A stretch of 64,000 nucleotides of DNA from Pisolithus tinctorius. Its lineage: Eukaryota; Basidiomycota; Agaricomycetes; Boletales; Pisolithaceae. The stretch spans positions 496,001-560,000 of the forward strand of contig JANFAH010000028.1 in the NCBI GenBank assembly GCA_024663395.1. Direction: 5' to 3'. The notes beneath the pieces were generated by a model. That model was not told the origin of the DNA, made no database searches, and saw only the letters and a list, made by a program, of their open reading frames with translations. Of this stretch, positions 42,901 through 53,802 are shown in pieces. How positions within the stretch are numbered: the first letter of the stretch is position 1; every line of letters begins with the position of its first letter. The position numbers were made by a program, and so were the translations under genes.

Positions 42901-43784
42901 AGTTTTTGTTAACTTCGCTGAGAGGATGAAAGGGTGGGAGACGCAATCGTGTATGCTCCCATTGCCCCACAGACCCCAAATGCCCTAGCCCCCTTTGATG
43001 CCTGACTCATGCCCTTCAATTCTGGAATTAATACTTCCCTATCTGGAAACACCACCCATCTGTCATGCCATCTTTGGATCTAGAGATGTCTCTGCTGAGA
43101 TCTAACTTGCATCGCCACCCCCTAATGTGATATCAGTGCGCTTACTCAGTTTCTGACTCCATTTGACTCATTCTGTGATATTTTGACTATCCTTGACTCA
43201 TTCATTGCCAATACTTACCAATCCTCTTTGCTTGCTTACTTTTCATTTCTTGCTTACTCATCATGATTATTCAGTCCTCACTCATTACTTACCAAGTGTT
43301 TGTGCCTTGTTTGTCACAAGCTGTGCTCCCCCCCACAGTATATAAACCCCCATGTACTTAGCTACCCAAAAAAAAAGAAATTCAGAAGCAGTCCAGAAGT
43401 CAGTTCAGTGCATACCTCGTCGTCGACAGTTGAGGCTCCACGAAGGGGTCTATCTGTCATCATTTGTATACTTGGTAGTTGAGGCTCATTCAGAAGAGTC
43501 TATCTGCCATCCTTCATCATCTGAAGCTTCCTCTTAGTCAGCAGTCTTAGTCATCCCTCTACTCCTGTGTAACTTGTCGATGACTTGTGCCAGGAGCACT
43601 CTACTTGAAGTCCCCCCCCCACATCAGGTTTCTCTGCCCTCCAGGTTCCACAGAGGTAAACCACCACTTGCTCGTATTTGTCTTTGGTGTTGGATTTGTT
43701 TGGTTTACACCAGCTTTCCACACTTTGACTCACATCAATTTGATTCTTCCCCCCCCATCATCAACTGCCTTTCTCACTCTCATC

Positions 43785-44886
43785 ATGTCTGCTAACCATG
43801 CCCCCTGCCTTTCCAACTTGTTTGCACACCTACTCCGGATCCCGCAGAGGCTGAAAAGGCCTCCTTAAGAGAGCAGCTCACAGCTGCATCGGCAGGGCTC
43901 ATGGCTGAGGCGAAGTGTGTGCCTGATGACCGGGAGGACATGCAGGAGGAGAAGATGACATGGTTGAGGCACTGGGAAGAGAAGACGGTAGGTGGTTCAT
44001 ATGGAGACCTGGCTGCATGACACTGACGAGCCCGCAACAGGCAGTACTGATGCCTCTGGTCGAGCAAGGGAAGGCTCTCGGGGTGTCCATGTGGGTTGAT
44101 GCAGAGGATGCTCCCACACTGGTGGAGGCTGATGATTTGTACAAGTGGTGGACCATGGAGGAGGCTGAAGCACGCACGAAGGCAGAGCAAGACATCCAGA
44201 CAGGTGAGGAGACTGCGGTGGAGGTTGGAGACAAAGGCATGGGGGTGAAAATGTCTCATGTGGAGGTCCCACAACCAGCTCGCAAGGTAAGTGAGCCTAA
44301 GTGGTTCACAACATCTTAGTAACCATGTGGATTTCCAGCATTCATGACAGACCATTGTGGAGAGTGGGGACGAGGCAGGACCAAGGGTCACGATCCTGCC
44401 CAGGTCAGTTCTGCACAAGGTGTCATGTGCGAGGTGCTCAGTGAAGAACATGGTGTGTTTCGGTCTGGAGGGTCAAACATGCGATGGTTGCACACGTATG
44501 AAGCAGGGGTGCAAGAAGTCGATGAAGGCCGTGGGAAAGCGGGTGCGGGCTGGTGCATCAATCGGTAAGTGACGAGTGCATTTCAACATGACTGAGACTA
44601 ATCTGCTGCAGCACGATCCTCAAAGGCTCCAAAGGCCAGTCCATCTAAGCGGGCTCATGATGACAACGACAATGACAACAACATCATGGAGGTGGTCGAG
44701 AGCAGAACCCATGGAAAGGGCAAGACCTCTGGGCGCAGCACGGTGAGCAACAAGACTGCAACAGATCTCTCACAGGATCTCACAATGGTAAGGGCTGAGG
44801 CAGTGGCCACGCATGCAGCCAACCTTCGGTTGCAGGTGCACATCGAGCAGCTTGCAGAGGCGTTGGCAGAGCATGGGATTGAGTAG
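43785..44886 (+). pseudogene. Antisense gene in element C: coiled-coil protein with Gal4-like cysteine cluster
   Basis: Four exons opposite to gag-pol: 43785-43987, 44041-44286, 44339-44564, 44612-44886, introns 47-53 nt with GTAGGT/GTAAGT donors. Exon 1 MSANHAPCLS, then after a 1-nt frame slip relative to copy 1 an Ala/Glu-rich helix. Exon 2 has LVEQGKALGVSMWVDAED and an acidic helix. Exon 3 has the cluster CARCSVKNMVC ... CDGCTRMKQGC (C-X2-C-X6-C-X7-C-X2-C-X6-C, fitting the Zn2Cys6 pattern). Exon 4 has a basic/acidic linker and a C-terminal coiled coil ending LAEALAEHGIE. TGA 44345-44347 at the start of exon 3 sits where CGA would give Arg. The likely promoter (GTATATAA near 33871) is now separated from the ATG by the 9.8-kb B2/A insert. 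Confidence 0.65.
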
Positions 44887-45783
44887 GCCATTGTGCAGTA
44901 TGTACATTTGTTTCTGCATCACTTGTCATACTGAGATCGTTCCACACCTTATGCACAGAAAAATACATCGTTCAGGCCCATTCTGTGTGGTTGTGAAGTG
45001 GGGTACCACAAGAGACTTCTGCCTGCTCAGCAAGGAACTGGCCCTGAATTGGCCGCAGTATCATAGAGTGTGTGGGGTACCACCTGACTTGTCTTCTTTG
45101 TGCAACTTTTGACCTCTCTCAGCAGTAAGTCCTCATGGTGTGGTCTTGATGGTAGGATGTGATGGATTCTTGAAGAGAGAACAAAGGGAAGGTGTATCAG
45201 GTAACTAGGACAGTCTTTTGGTATTAATTAACAGGAGACAGAAGGGAAACTGAAAGGAAAACAAATCAAGGGGCACACACTGACTGTGCATTTGAAGAAG
45301 AAATGTGCAGGGTGGTTGCGAGTATCCACAGTATAGAGTGGCCAAGGGTGGCATCAGCAAGACTAGTAAGAGAGATAGGAGAGACTTTGTTTTAGTTATA
45401 TACTTGTTTTTGTTATGTTTCTGGACAGTTTTTGACTTTTTGTTAGCAGTGTGAATGTTTTTTGAGTGGGGGCTAGCTATCATTAGAATCACTGGACGAA
45501 ATCCAGGGTGGAATAGAGGTCTCTGGACAAAACCCAGGGTAAAACAGATAAAAGGAAACAAACTATGTCTGGTATCAGGTGGAGCAAGTGGTATGCTGGT
45601 TGCCCCTACAGGGGACTTTGAATGCTGACTGTCCCCAGTCAGCATGGGAGAAGGAACAAGCATAGTAGAAGAAGCTGCAGGGAGGCAGGCGAAGCCACAG
45701 AAAGAGGTATGGGTATTGTGGGAGAAGAGGGTATGGGGGAATAGCATGATGGACAAACTGTGGATACAGGAAAGGACAGATAG
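44887..45783. other. Element C, untranslated DNA between the antisense gene and pol
   Basis: No domain-bearing frame. It holds the 3' ends of both converging genes. Near 45609 it contains CCCCTACAGGGG and GCTGACTGTCCCCAGTCAGC, two small perfect stem-loops; a related GGGGACTTAGATGCTGACTGTCC occurs just inside the C LTR at 20808 and 33651. Confidence 0.5.
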
Positions 45784-48700
45784 TCAGCTGTCCACAGAAA
45801 AAGCCTCAACATCATCATCAGTGGGGTCATCCTTGGCCTCTTCAAGAAGGTGGTCCAGTTCTTCATCATCCAACCCAGTAATGTGAGTCACGGTCACACA
45901 GGTTTGAGACTGCAGGTGGTAGGGAAGTAAACGGAATGCAGCGAAGCAGAGTTTGGAGATGGAGCCATCCAACTCAGCCAGCAGGTACGAGCCCCCAGCA
46001 GTCCAGTGAAGGATGACAATGGGACCAGTGCACTGCAGCTTCGTCTTCCAGTTCAGCTCTTTCTCTATGTGGGAGTTGCAAACAAGCATGAGGGTGCCAG
46101 GAGCAAAGTTATGGTCTTTAATGCGATGCTGAAAGGTGGTTTCAAACTGCTGGATAGACTGGAAGTGTGCACAGAGGACATTGCCACGGACCTGGTCTGA
46201 GTCATCCTGACACTTCTGTAACTGGCATGCTTGCCAAGCTATCAGTTCTGTGGTAGTCAGCAGTGTCACATCATCGCAGGATAGGGGTAAGAGGAAGGTA
46301 GCTTCAGTGAGGTCAAACAGGAACAGTGGTTTGACACCGTGTACCATGAAGTAAGGGGATAAACCCGTGGATTTCAAGATGGTGACCTGCTTGGCCCAGA
46401 ACATGGAGTGCACAACAGTGTGCCAGCGGCAGTCATCATTTTCACAGCTCTTCATGATAGCCTCGCGAACATCATAGTGCCAACACTCTACAATGCCATT
46501 AGCCTGAGAGTTGTAAGGAGAGATATGGATGTGATGGATATGATATTGTGTGGCTAGGGCATCTAAGGCTTGGACGAATGTGGGACCATTGTCAGTGACA
46601 ATTTCGGTGAGCAGACCCCAGCAACATAGAATGTCCTCAAAGATGAAGGATGCGAGCACAGTACTATTTTCTGCATGCAACATGCGCCATTTGGGATATG
46701 AGGTGAGCACACAACAAGCCTGTACTATGTAGCAGTAGCTGCTGGCTTTGGGCATTAGCATCATGTCAATGTGAGCTTTATGAAACAGGCCCCCTATCAT
46801 GGGTACAGTGGGGGGGATATGAAGCTTCTGCATCTGGTGGATCTGGCATTTGTGACAAGTGCAGACATACCACTTCACATCCTCAACAAGAAGAGGCCAC
46901 CAAAAGTGGAGGAGAAGGCGTGTGCAGACTGTGAAGACACCTTTGTGCCCGAGGTCATCATGCACTTCTTTGATGAGACGATACTGCTTGGATCTGTCAA
47001 TGACCAGCTGGTGCCATCTGTGCAGTTCTCTGTGCCATAAGTTGCCATCTAGGAGGAAGAAGTGGCTAGCCAAATTGAAGAAAGATGAGTACTGCACATC
47101 AGTAAGGTCAGGAGGTCGCTTGCGGGTTGCAAGGAATGCATGGATCATTTCTATCTTCACTTCACATGCCCAGGCTTTCATGGACTGGGGAATGGCAGTG
47201 TTGTCAGGGGTATCAGAAGAGCTATAAGCATCAGCAGTCGCAGAGAATGCGAGATAGAAGGATGCAGGTGGTGGGAGGCTTGCCCAATGATAAGCAGGAG
47301 GTGGTAAGGAATGATGTTCATGACTGGAAAGGGATGTAGGAGGCAGGTGGTCATTGACAGCCTCAGTAGAGAATGAGTAAAAATGGTCTAGCCAATCCTC
47401 ATGGTCATCATCCTCAGGTGGGTCGAGCTCCGACCACAGACAGTGGGACAAGCCATCAGGGCCAGCATGCCTGTCCGCAGGAATGTGAACAAGTTTGAAC
47501 AAGAAGAGGAGGATGCCAGTGATCCAGCGATTGATCGTCGCATTAGGCTGCAGATCTGGGTTATTTATCATGCCCTTAATATACTTCACATCTACTTCCA
47601 CAGTGAAGTTAGTGAGACCAAAGATGTATACGTGTACTGTGTGGAAGAGACTGTACAACTCAAGCTTAGCCTGGGAGTAGCAGCTTTCCACTTCATTGAG
47701 GGTGATGGATCCGAAGCGACTTGGGTACCATCTACCATCTTCACCGAGCTGGTAGAGGATGTAGCCAACTGCGATGACCAATGTGTCAACTGCTAAAATT
47801 ACTTCACAACCACACTCATAGTCAATCCTTTGGAGTGTGGGGGACTTTATGATTTCATCCTTAAGCCTTTGGATGGCAGCATGTCGCAGTTCATCCCATG
47901 TGAATGGTACATATTTCCACATGAGTGCGACCAGTGGCTGCACAATCCTGGTGAAGTCTTTGATGAAGATGCGTAGCACACCACAGACACCAAGGAAACC
48001 ATGAACCTGTGTCAGGTTATGGCACTCGGGCCAGTCACAGATCTTCTGCACTTTGCTCTCTTCTGGAATGCGACCTTCAAAGGTGCACTTGTGGCTAACA
48101 ATCACAGTGGATGGAGCAGCTAGCACGAACTTCTTTGCCAAGATGGTGGCTCTGATGTTCTGCAAACGCTGAAGGATACAGTTAATGACTATACAGTGAT
48201 TCCAGATAAATTTCTGAATCCCAGGATTCTCTGGGATAGTCTCATAGGACCTGTCTGCATGCTGATAGCGGGTGGTCTCAGATTTTATGGGGACATCATC
48301 TATGAAGGGCAGGGTATGATGCAGGATCTCATCCTGGAGAACAAATGCAGTATCTCCCTGGTATACCTGTACAGCATTCACATGACCTTGCAGCAGAGTA
48401 GTAAGCCAATGTGGGCCGAGGGGGGTACTGAAGGTGGTGAGGTCGCAGGAATTGATGTGGAGTGCATGCTGGTCATACCTGGAGTAGAGGTGCATCATCG
48501 CATACACTGCAAATCCAGCAAAGGATTCTGCAAGATGTTCTATGAAGGGTGGAATGGACACATCACAGATGGTCACTGCATTCAGGGGCTGTAAGTCATG
48601 CACAAGGCGAAGAGACTTTCCATCTTTCTTTACTATGCAGAACCAGCGGGAGCGGTAAGCTGCTATAGGAGGTTCATACATGCTGGACTTGATGCGATCT

Positions 48701-49386
48701 TTAATCATGTCTATGACCTGGGCATGTATCGTGTTTGGGATAGGGATATTGCATTGGACCCAAGGCATGTGTGGAACCATAGGAATCTTTACTGGTGGAA
48801 AATAGCATTCATCTAGGTGTCCGCACTCTGTAATGTCCCAAGCAAAGGTGGGCTCATGGACTGAGACGAGCCAGGTCACGAGCTTAAGTTCTTCTGGCCA
48901 AAGCCAATCTGCAGGATCGAGGTCAAGTTCCATGGCCTGTTTGGCAGTGATGTGGATGCCCAGAGCGAAGTCTGGTGGATGGGTTGGAAGTGGTTGGAGA
49001 CCAGCGAGCAGATCGTCAGGCAGGCTGCATATGATGTGGTATTCTTCCGCCATCGGGGCAGGTACTGTCTGAACCTTCTTGGCAACTGGTTTGTAAATGA
49101 GAGTGTGAACTGCAGGATCTAGTTGATAAACACTGCCGAAAGCAGCTATAGCAGAGGGGTTTAGTATTGTCTGAGTGGAAGAGAGGAAAGTGAAAGCAGG
49201 CAAGGGTATTCCAGTGGGTATGTTCCATGGTACAAGTGCTGCAGGCAAAGAGAAGTTCATTGAAGTGAAGGCTAGTGATGAGACTGTAGGACTGAGGAAT
49301 GGATAACAGTGGCTAAATAGGAAACAGGACATCTTAGTAGGCTCTCCCCAACCATTTGGTGGATCATTGATATTCAAAAACCCCAT
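45784..49386 (-). CDS. C pol: reverse transcriptase, RNase H, integrase (1,200 aa open frame)
   Basis: Single open frame. RT: FCIVKKDGKSLRLVHDLQPL and the catalytic LPFIDDVPIKSE (YxDD-box form FIDD, about residue 370). RNase H: ILAVDTLVIAVGYILYQ, where a Ser/Ala is expected after Asp-Thr, and LELYSLF. Integrase: H..H..CHKCQ finger (HDDLGHKGVF ... CTCHKCQ), IDMMLMPK, VTDNGPTFVQALD, YNSQANGIVECWH (D, D, E). No chromodomain at the C-terminus, unlike A and G. The frame is intact, but Cys/His/Trp/Gln replacements typical of CpG decay (VECWHYDV, probably once VERRH) make activity doubtful. It acts in the cytoplasmic particle and in chromosomal integration. Confidence 0.9.
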   Translation of the reverse strand: MGFLNINDPPNGWGEPTKMSCFLFSHCYPFLSPTVSSLAFTSMNFSLPAALVPWNIPTGIPLPAFTFLSSTQTILNPSAIAAFGSVYQLDPAVHTLIYKPVAKKVQTVPAPMAEEYHIICSLPDDLLAGLQPLPTHPPDFALGIHITAKQAMELDLDPADWLWPEELKLVTWLVSVHEPTFAWDITECGHLDECYFPPVKIPMVPHMPWVQCNIPIPNTIHAQVIDMIKDRIKSSMYEPPIAAYRSRWFCIVKKDGKSLRLVHDLQPLNAVTICDVSIPPFIEHLAESFAGFAVYAMMHLYSRYDQHALHINSCDLTTFSTPLGPHWLTTLLQGHVNAVQVYQGDTAFVLQDEILHHTLPFIDDVPIKSETTRYQHADRSYETIPENPGIQKFIWNHCIVINCILQRLQNIRATILAKKFVLAAPSTVIVSHKCTFEGRIPEESKVQKICDWPECHNLTQVHGFLGVCGVLRIFIKDFTRIVQPLVALMWKYVPFTWDELRHAAIQRLKDEIIKSPTLQRIDYECGCEVILAVDTLVIAVGYILYQLGEDGRWYPSRFGSITLNEVESCYSQAKLELYSLFHTVHVYIFGLTNFTVEVDVKYIKGMINNPDLQPNATINRWITGILLFLFKLVHIPADRHAGPDGLSHCLWSELDPPEDDDHEDWLDHFYSFSTEAVNDHLPPTSLSSHEHHSLPPPAYHWASLPPPASFYLAFSATADAYSSSDTPDNTAIPQSMKAWACEVKIEMIHAFLATRKRPPDLTDVQYSSFFNLASHFFLLDGNLWHRELHRWHQLVIDRSKQYRLIKEVHDDLGHKGVFTVCTRLLLHFWWPLLVEDVKWYVCTCHKCQIHQMQKLHIPPTVPMIGGLFHKAHIDMMLMPKASSYCYIVQACCVLTSYPKWRMLHAENSTVLASFIFEDILCCWGLLTEIVTDNGPTFVQALDALATQYHIHHIHISPYNSQANGIVECWHYDVREAIMKSCENDDCRWHTVVHSMFWAKQVTILKSTGLSPYFMVHGVKPLFLFDLTEATFLLPLSCDDVTLLTTTELIAWQACQLQKCQDDSDQVRGNVLCAHFQSIQQFETTFQHRIKDHNFAPGTLMLVCNSHIEKELNWKTKLQCTGPIVILHWTAGGSYLLAELDGSISKLCFAAFRLLPYHLQSQTCVTVTHITGLDDEELDHLLEEAKDDPTDDDVEAFSVDS

Positions 49387-49493
49387 TCAACTATACTTTG
49401 GTGGCTATGGCAGTGCTTGCTGCACTTGCAGCACAGACAGCCCTCGTGCCATGGGCATGTGGGCAGAGTGTACTCATGGCTGTCATTCAGGTC

Positions 49494-50489
49494 TCAGAGG
49501 GTGATCTGCTGTCCGCTGTTGGGATAATCATTTGTTACTGCACTCATAAGGCAAATGAACAGATGTCCAAGGAGCATGTTGAAGTTGGCATGTTCAATTA
49601 CTTGAACCTGCAGCATGACTGGCCCAGCTCCGAAGTTGAGTTTCAGGTTCTCTAGAATGCCTACAGTAGTGTCTTTAGACATATTAGCCAATGTCATAGT
49701 CATGAGATGATTGCAGCGCAATGGAAGCCCAATCTTTTCTCAAATGCACCTGGGCATGGTGACGATTTCTGAACTGGAATCTAGTATGCAATTGATGGTG
49801 ACATTGGTCCCAGGGACCTTGGCTTCGATGCAGCGGAGTGGCAGAGTGTGGTGAGCTACGATGGAGCTGTCATCACCACAGATAATGTGGTCTCTGTATT
49901 CATGTGCAGTTCTTTGAGGATCATGGCCAGTCAGCTCATTCACTTGTACTCCTTCCTCTTCATCACTACAAACTACCTCAATCTCGTTTGTGGTGACACA
50001 TTTTGCCATGGTGATGTCTCTGAATTGCTTGCAAAACCCTGGGGCTACTGCAAATAATTCTTTGACTGGCATGGCAACACTGGTTTCAAGTATGTGCTCC
50101 ACAATACGCTTGGGTGCGGCTTTGTCTTTGAGAGGGAACGAGTAACAATACTGGTTTTGATTGCGAGCTGCTGGGTACAGTGTCTGTGGTGGAACAATTG
50201 CTGTGGAAACAGGATCCTTGTGTGTGGGCATTGGAGCAGGATTAGTCGGAGGAACATATGGTTTTGTGGCGGTGGACATTGGTGCAGGTACAGAGGAATC
50301 GGATGCCTGGTGAGCAGCATGGGAACTTTGAATGCCAGGGGAAATAATTTCCTCTTCAACAGTGGCTGTGTGTGGGTCAACTTGTGGAGGGTTGGCAGGA
50401 TGTGCTGCAGGTCGAGCTGTGATTTCAACTCCATTGAAGCAGGCTTTCTTTCCACAGGGAATGACTGCTCCCTTGTTACCTTTATCCAC
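49494..50489 (-). pseudogene. C protease region, frame-broken
   Basis: Frame 49740-50489 ends with an aspartic protease motif INCILDSSSEIVTMPRCI (active-site D-S-G expected; D-S-S found). The next frame, 49494-49721, continues MTMTLANMSKDTTVGILENL and FGAGPVMLQVQVIEHANFNM, the rest of the protease fold. A break near 49740 separates them. N-terminal to the protease is a Pro/Thr-rich linker. Gly to Ser at the active site fits GGT to AGT (CpG decay on the opposite strand when preceded by C); I infer an inactive enzyme. Confidence 0.75.
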
Positions 50490-50578
50490 TTGGTAGGTAG
50501 CCCAAGCTTGAGTGACTTATGCTTGGAAGTTGGGATCAGCTAAGTCTGCAACAGGTTCATCAACATCTTGGATGTTGT

Positions 50579-52210
50579 TTAAGAAGGCAGAAGGCTGGAT
50601 CTCCAACTGCATGTCAACTTCAGGATGAGCAATGCAGAAGAGGGTAGCAGTGCCTTGCGCGGAGCAGCAGGAGTCGCAGCACACACGCTGGCCTGGTCTC
50701 TGTCAGCCATGACACAGTCAACAGCCTCTCTCAGTGAGTTACATTCAGGGAAGCATGGAATTTGGCTCCCATCCACCAGATAGAGATGGTTGTCTGTACC
50801 TCTCGTGATCTTACTGATGCGGATATAAACTTCAATGAGTGCACACATCCTTGTCCAGTGGTTGGGGTCTGCGCAGAAACGGCAGCTGGGTCTGCGTTGC
50901 TGCAGCAGAGGCTGTGTCTGGAAGTTGTATTCCTGTTTAACGACAGTACCAGCAGGTGGCACTTGTGGCATGTAAGCCGACGAGGGAGGTGCAGCTGGCG
51001 AGGCCACAGTACCCATCGTCAGTACTGCGCTATGAAGAGTGGATCCTGTCAGAAGGAACTTGGTGGCTTTGACAACTTCTGCGAGTGGGTATGGATTGTC
51101 AGGGTGGAGGTCAGTGTGGACTATGGAGAGTTGATGATGAATTTGGTCTGCAATGGCCCTCAGGAAGCCATTCAGGAACATGGAATCCCATTCTGTCTCT
51201 GCAAGCTTTTTAGTTTTAATGAGCAGGGCAGAAATCTTAGTGAATTTCCACTGGTATTCTCCAAGGTCATCCTGGTTCCACATAGGCTTGGACTGATATT
51301 CTTTGATGAGGTACTGCAAGTCTGCATGGCAGTAGCAGTCATCACCCTCACAGCCAGGGTACAAACCCTTAACAGCAACTACAAAGGTGTCCCAGTCATC
51401 GGCCACAGGTGCAGCTTCTGGAAGCATTTGCCAGACCTCGGCTTCTTCGAGGTCAGCATAGCGGATTGCAGCTCTGATCTTGCCACAGTCATCAAGAGCA
51501 GTGAGAGTACTGAGGAAGTCGATGTCTTCGAGGTAGCATGGAAGCTGCATGGGAGAATCTCTGCTAAATTTAGGTGGGTTTTGTGTTCTGCAGAGCAGCA
51601 TCTGGAACTGAGGATTAGCCATTGGTGGGTTAACCAGTGGTGGCGGTGCTGGATTGGTAACAGGTGGAACAGGTATTGGTTGTGGAGGTGGAGCAGTTGG
51701 TATAGTGCATGAATGGACTGGCAGAAGTGGTGGCAGGTTACTAATTGGCTGATGAGTGGTCTGTGACTGTGTGAGTGGTTGCGGCAGTGTGGCGGATGGA
51801 ACTGAGAGTCTGGGTATAGATTTGGAGGCATCAAAGAGATGGGAAAAAGAGTGTGTCGGTGATGATGAATCAGATGATGTGACGGGTGTTAAAGGTGATG
51901 GCAGGGTTTCGGGCCTTCAGGGAGTCAAGTGGATAAAGCCACTGGGAAAATCAGGGGCAGTGAGATCTAGGTGATCCGACATGACAGATATCTGATCTGC
52001 TGAAATGTCAGGGGGAGTGATTGTGGGTAGTACCCATGGAATGTCAACGGGTAATTGCGTGTGATCTGGTGTTACAGGTGAAACAGGGCAGAAAAGGTCA
52101 GAGTCTTCTGACAGGTTGAGATTGCGAAAGTGCAGGTGTAAATTTTCTAGTTCTGTGCATTCAGAAGTGTGCCTGAGTGACCTTCTGGAAGTGACAGCAG
52201 AATCCCTCAC
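50579..52210 (-). pseudogene. C gag, one premature TGA
   Basis: Starts about 14 nt inside the 5' LTR (ATG 52210): RRSLRHTSECTELENLHLHF, then TGA at 51917-51919 (CCC TGA AGG, where CGA would read Arg), then a Pro-rich region, then capsid-like ORF 50579-51622 with SPMQLPCYLEDIDFLSTL, IRAAIRYADLEEAEVWQML and VKGLYPGCEGDD, and a zinc knuckle CRFCADPNHWTRMC (CX2CX4HX4C). Apart from the TGA the frame is continuous from 52210 to 50579. Confidence 0.85.
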
Positions 52211-52223
52211 AGTGGGCTCCAGT

Positions 52224-52875
52224 TGTAGGAAGGTCCAAGTAGCTGTATAATATGAGCTAGATGGCTTAGATCACAACAATAAAAAATGAAGGGAATGAAA
52301 TGTTTGTCCCAAGGGATTCTGGACTGTCGAGACTAGAAGGTGAGACCCAGCACTTTGTAGTGGTAGTGTTTCATGATGTGTGCAGCATGGTCCACAGAGT
52401 CGTACTGGCAATGTGAGTGGAGCGAGCAGTATACATAGTTCGTGTGCAGCAGAATGCAAGATGTGTGGTGTAGACAAAGTGGAAAAGAAACTCATGGTGA
52501 CCTTCTGAGTGCCAAAAGGTATCATTCTGTACCTAAGTACAGGGCTTTATAGTCCAGGCGAACCCGGAACCTAAGTAAGACAGGGTACAGTAAAGGAAAG
52601 CCATGCAACAGTGCATACACAGAAGACAGGCCAAAACAGAGGCTGAGGGTATACTACAAGCACCAAGGAATAGAGACTGTGATAAGAGAAAGAGTCTGAG
52701 GGAAAAAGCGACCAGAGCACAGTGGCTGCGGGTATAGCAATGCGTGAGAGGGAGCGAGGGCGTGGGAAGGTAGCACGCAAGCAATGGTGAACATGAGAGG
52801 GGAGCGGACATAACAGCAGTCATGGAACAGTTAATAATAGGGGCTCATGCATCTAGGGAATGCGGATTCCTTACA
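52224..52875 (-). mobile_element. 5' LTR of element C (right)
   Basis: 652 bp, TGTAGGAAGG to TTCCTTACA, followed by the CCAG target duplication and then the integrase of D. On the minus strand gag begins about 14 nt inside it, after a possible primer-binding site TGGAGCCCACT. Confidence 0.9.
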
Positions 52876-52879
52876 CCAG

Positions 52880-53802
52880 TCTTGCATGGCCTGTGCTCGG
52901 GCTAAGGTTCCCCACCATTGGCCTTACGGCCTCCTTAAGCAACTTCCAGTGCTGGAGAAACCATGGAATTCCATATCCATGGACCCCACCGAGCAACCCC
53001 CAGCCCCATCTGGCCCCATGGCCATCCCCACTGTAGCCGACCAGCTTTCCAAGCAGGCCATATTCATCCCAACCCATGATACCATAACAGCCCCAGAACT
53101 CACCAAGTTGTTCCTACTCCATGTCTTTTTGAAGCACAGAGTACTGGCCCATGTAACTTCAGACCAAGGCTCGGAGTTCGTATCTCATTTCTTCTGGTCA
53201 CTTGGTAGGGCCTTAGACATGTGTTTACACTTCACCTCAGGCTACCACCCCAAGGGTGATGGTCAGACCAAAAGGACCAACCAAACTCTTGAGCAATACC
53301 TCTGAGTGTACTGCAACTACCAGCAGGACAACTGGGCCGACCTACTACCTCTGGCCGAGTTTGCTTATAATAATGCCCCTAGTGCTACTACCAGTGTTTC
53401 ACCCTTCTTTGCTAATAAGGGCTATCATCCCAACATCTTGGTATACCCTGAGCATGACCTTACCTCTGCTTGGGCTTGTGACTATGCAGTCAACTTAGAC
53501 TCACTGCATCAATACCTATGGGAAGAAATGACCTTAGCACAACAGTGCTATCAAGGACTGGCCGATGCCAAACACATGCCAGCTCCAGACTTCAAGGTCG
53601 GTGACCAGGTATATGTCAAGGCCAGGTACTTCCAGTCTACCCGGCCTTCCAAGAAGCTCTTGGAGAAGAACCTTGGACCATATCCAGTCATAGCTCAGGC
53701 CAGTACCCACTTGTTCACACTGTGCCTACTGGACTCAATACGCGCAGTACATCTGGTCTTCTGCATTTCCCAACTCAAGCTGGCCATCCCTAATACCATC
53801 CC
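52880..53802 (+). pseudogene. D pol, second part: integrase core and GPF region
   Basis: Continues D pol after the C insertion: CMACARAKVPHHWPYGLLKQ, NSISMDPTEQPPAPS (first D region), VTSDQGSEFVSHFF (second D), GDGQTKRTNQTLEQYL (the catalytic Glu of GQTE is Lys here), TGA 53303-53305 (Arg in A), then VYCNYQQDNWADLLPLAEFA, LGPYPVIAQASTHLF and VFCISQLKLAIPNTIP. Cut at 53802 by the LTR of G before any chromodomain. Both the TGA and the Glu to Lys change fit CpG decay. Confidence 0.9.

Larger units (their letters stand above)
33911..43734 (+). mobile_element. LTR-like element B, copy 2 (split by A)
   Basis: Net 1,717 bp: 33911-34322 and 42430-43734. Starts TGTCACACACC, ends GACTCACA. Target duplication TCGA (33907-33910) and TCAA (43735-43738), again one CpG change; element C copy 1 at about 21010 shows the empty site. 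TATATAAA at 43339-43346 lies about 390 bp from the 3' end. TG...CA ends, a TATA box in the last quarter and no polymerase suggest a long solo LTR or a non-autonomous LTR element. It carries a conserved open frame (42433-42900). Confidence 0.85.
32994..52875 (-). mobile_element. LTR element C (Ty3/gypsy type, tRNA-primed?), complete ends, nested inserts
   Basis: Two 652-bp LTRs, 32994-33645 and 52224-52875, begin TGTAGGAAGG and end TTCCTTACA. Target duplication CCGG (32990-32993) and CCAG (52876-52879) differs by one CpG change, and removing C restores the integrase reading YVRSC in D. Gag, protease and pol read on the minus strand (52210 to 45784), and an antisense gene reads on plus at 43785-44886. 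B2, containing A, sits between the left LTR and this gene. The likely primer site is TGGAGCCCACT on minus, 2 nt from the right LTR, which suggests a tRNA primer; I could not name the tRNA. No clear polypurine tract at the left LTR. Confidence 0.88.
26966..53802 (+). mobile_element. Chromovirus D (Ty3/gypsy), 5' LTR to integrase, heavily interrupted
   Basis: Net sequence is 26966-28281, 29871-32993 and 52880-53802 after removing the Tc1 fold-back and the element-C nest. The order is 5' LTR, gag, protease, RT, RNase H, integrase. Deleting each insert restores the reading frame (gag INKY-VVNF across the Tc1 site; integrase YVRS across the C site), which confirms the nesting. The 3' end, including any chromodomain and 3' LTR, is cut off at 53802 by element G. 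CpG decay caused many Arg to Trp/Cys/Gln changes relative to A. Confidence 0.9.
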
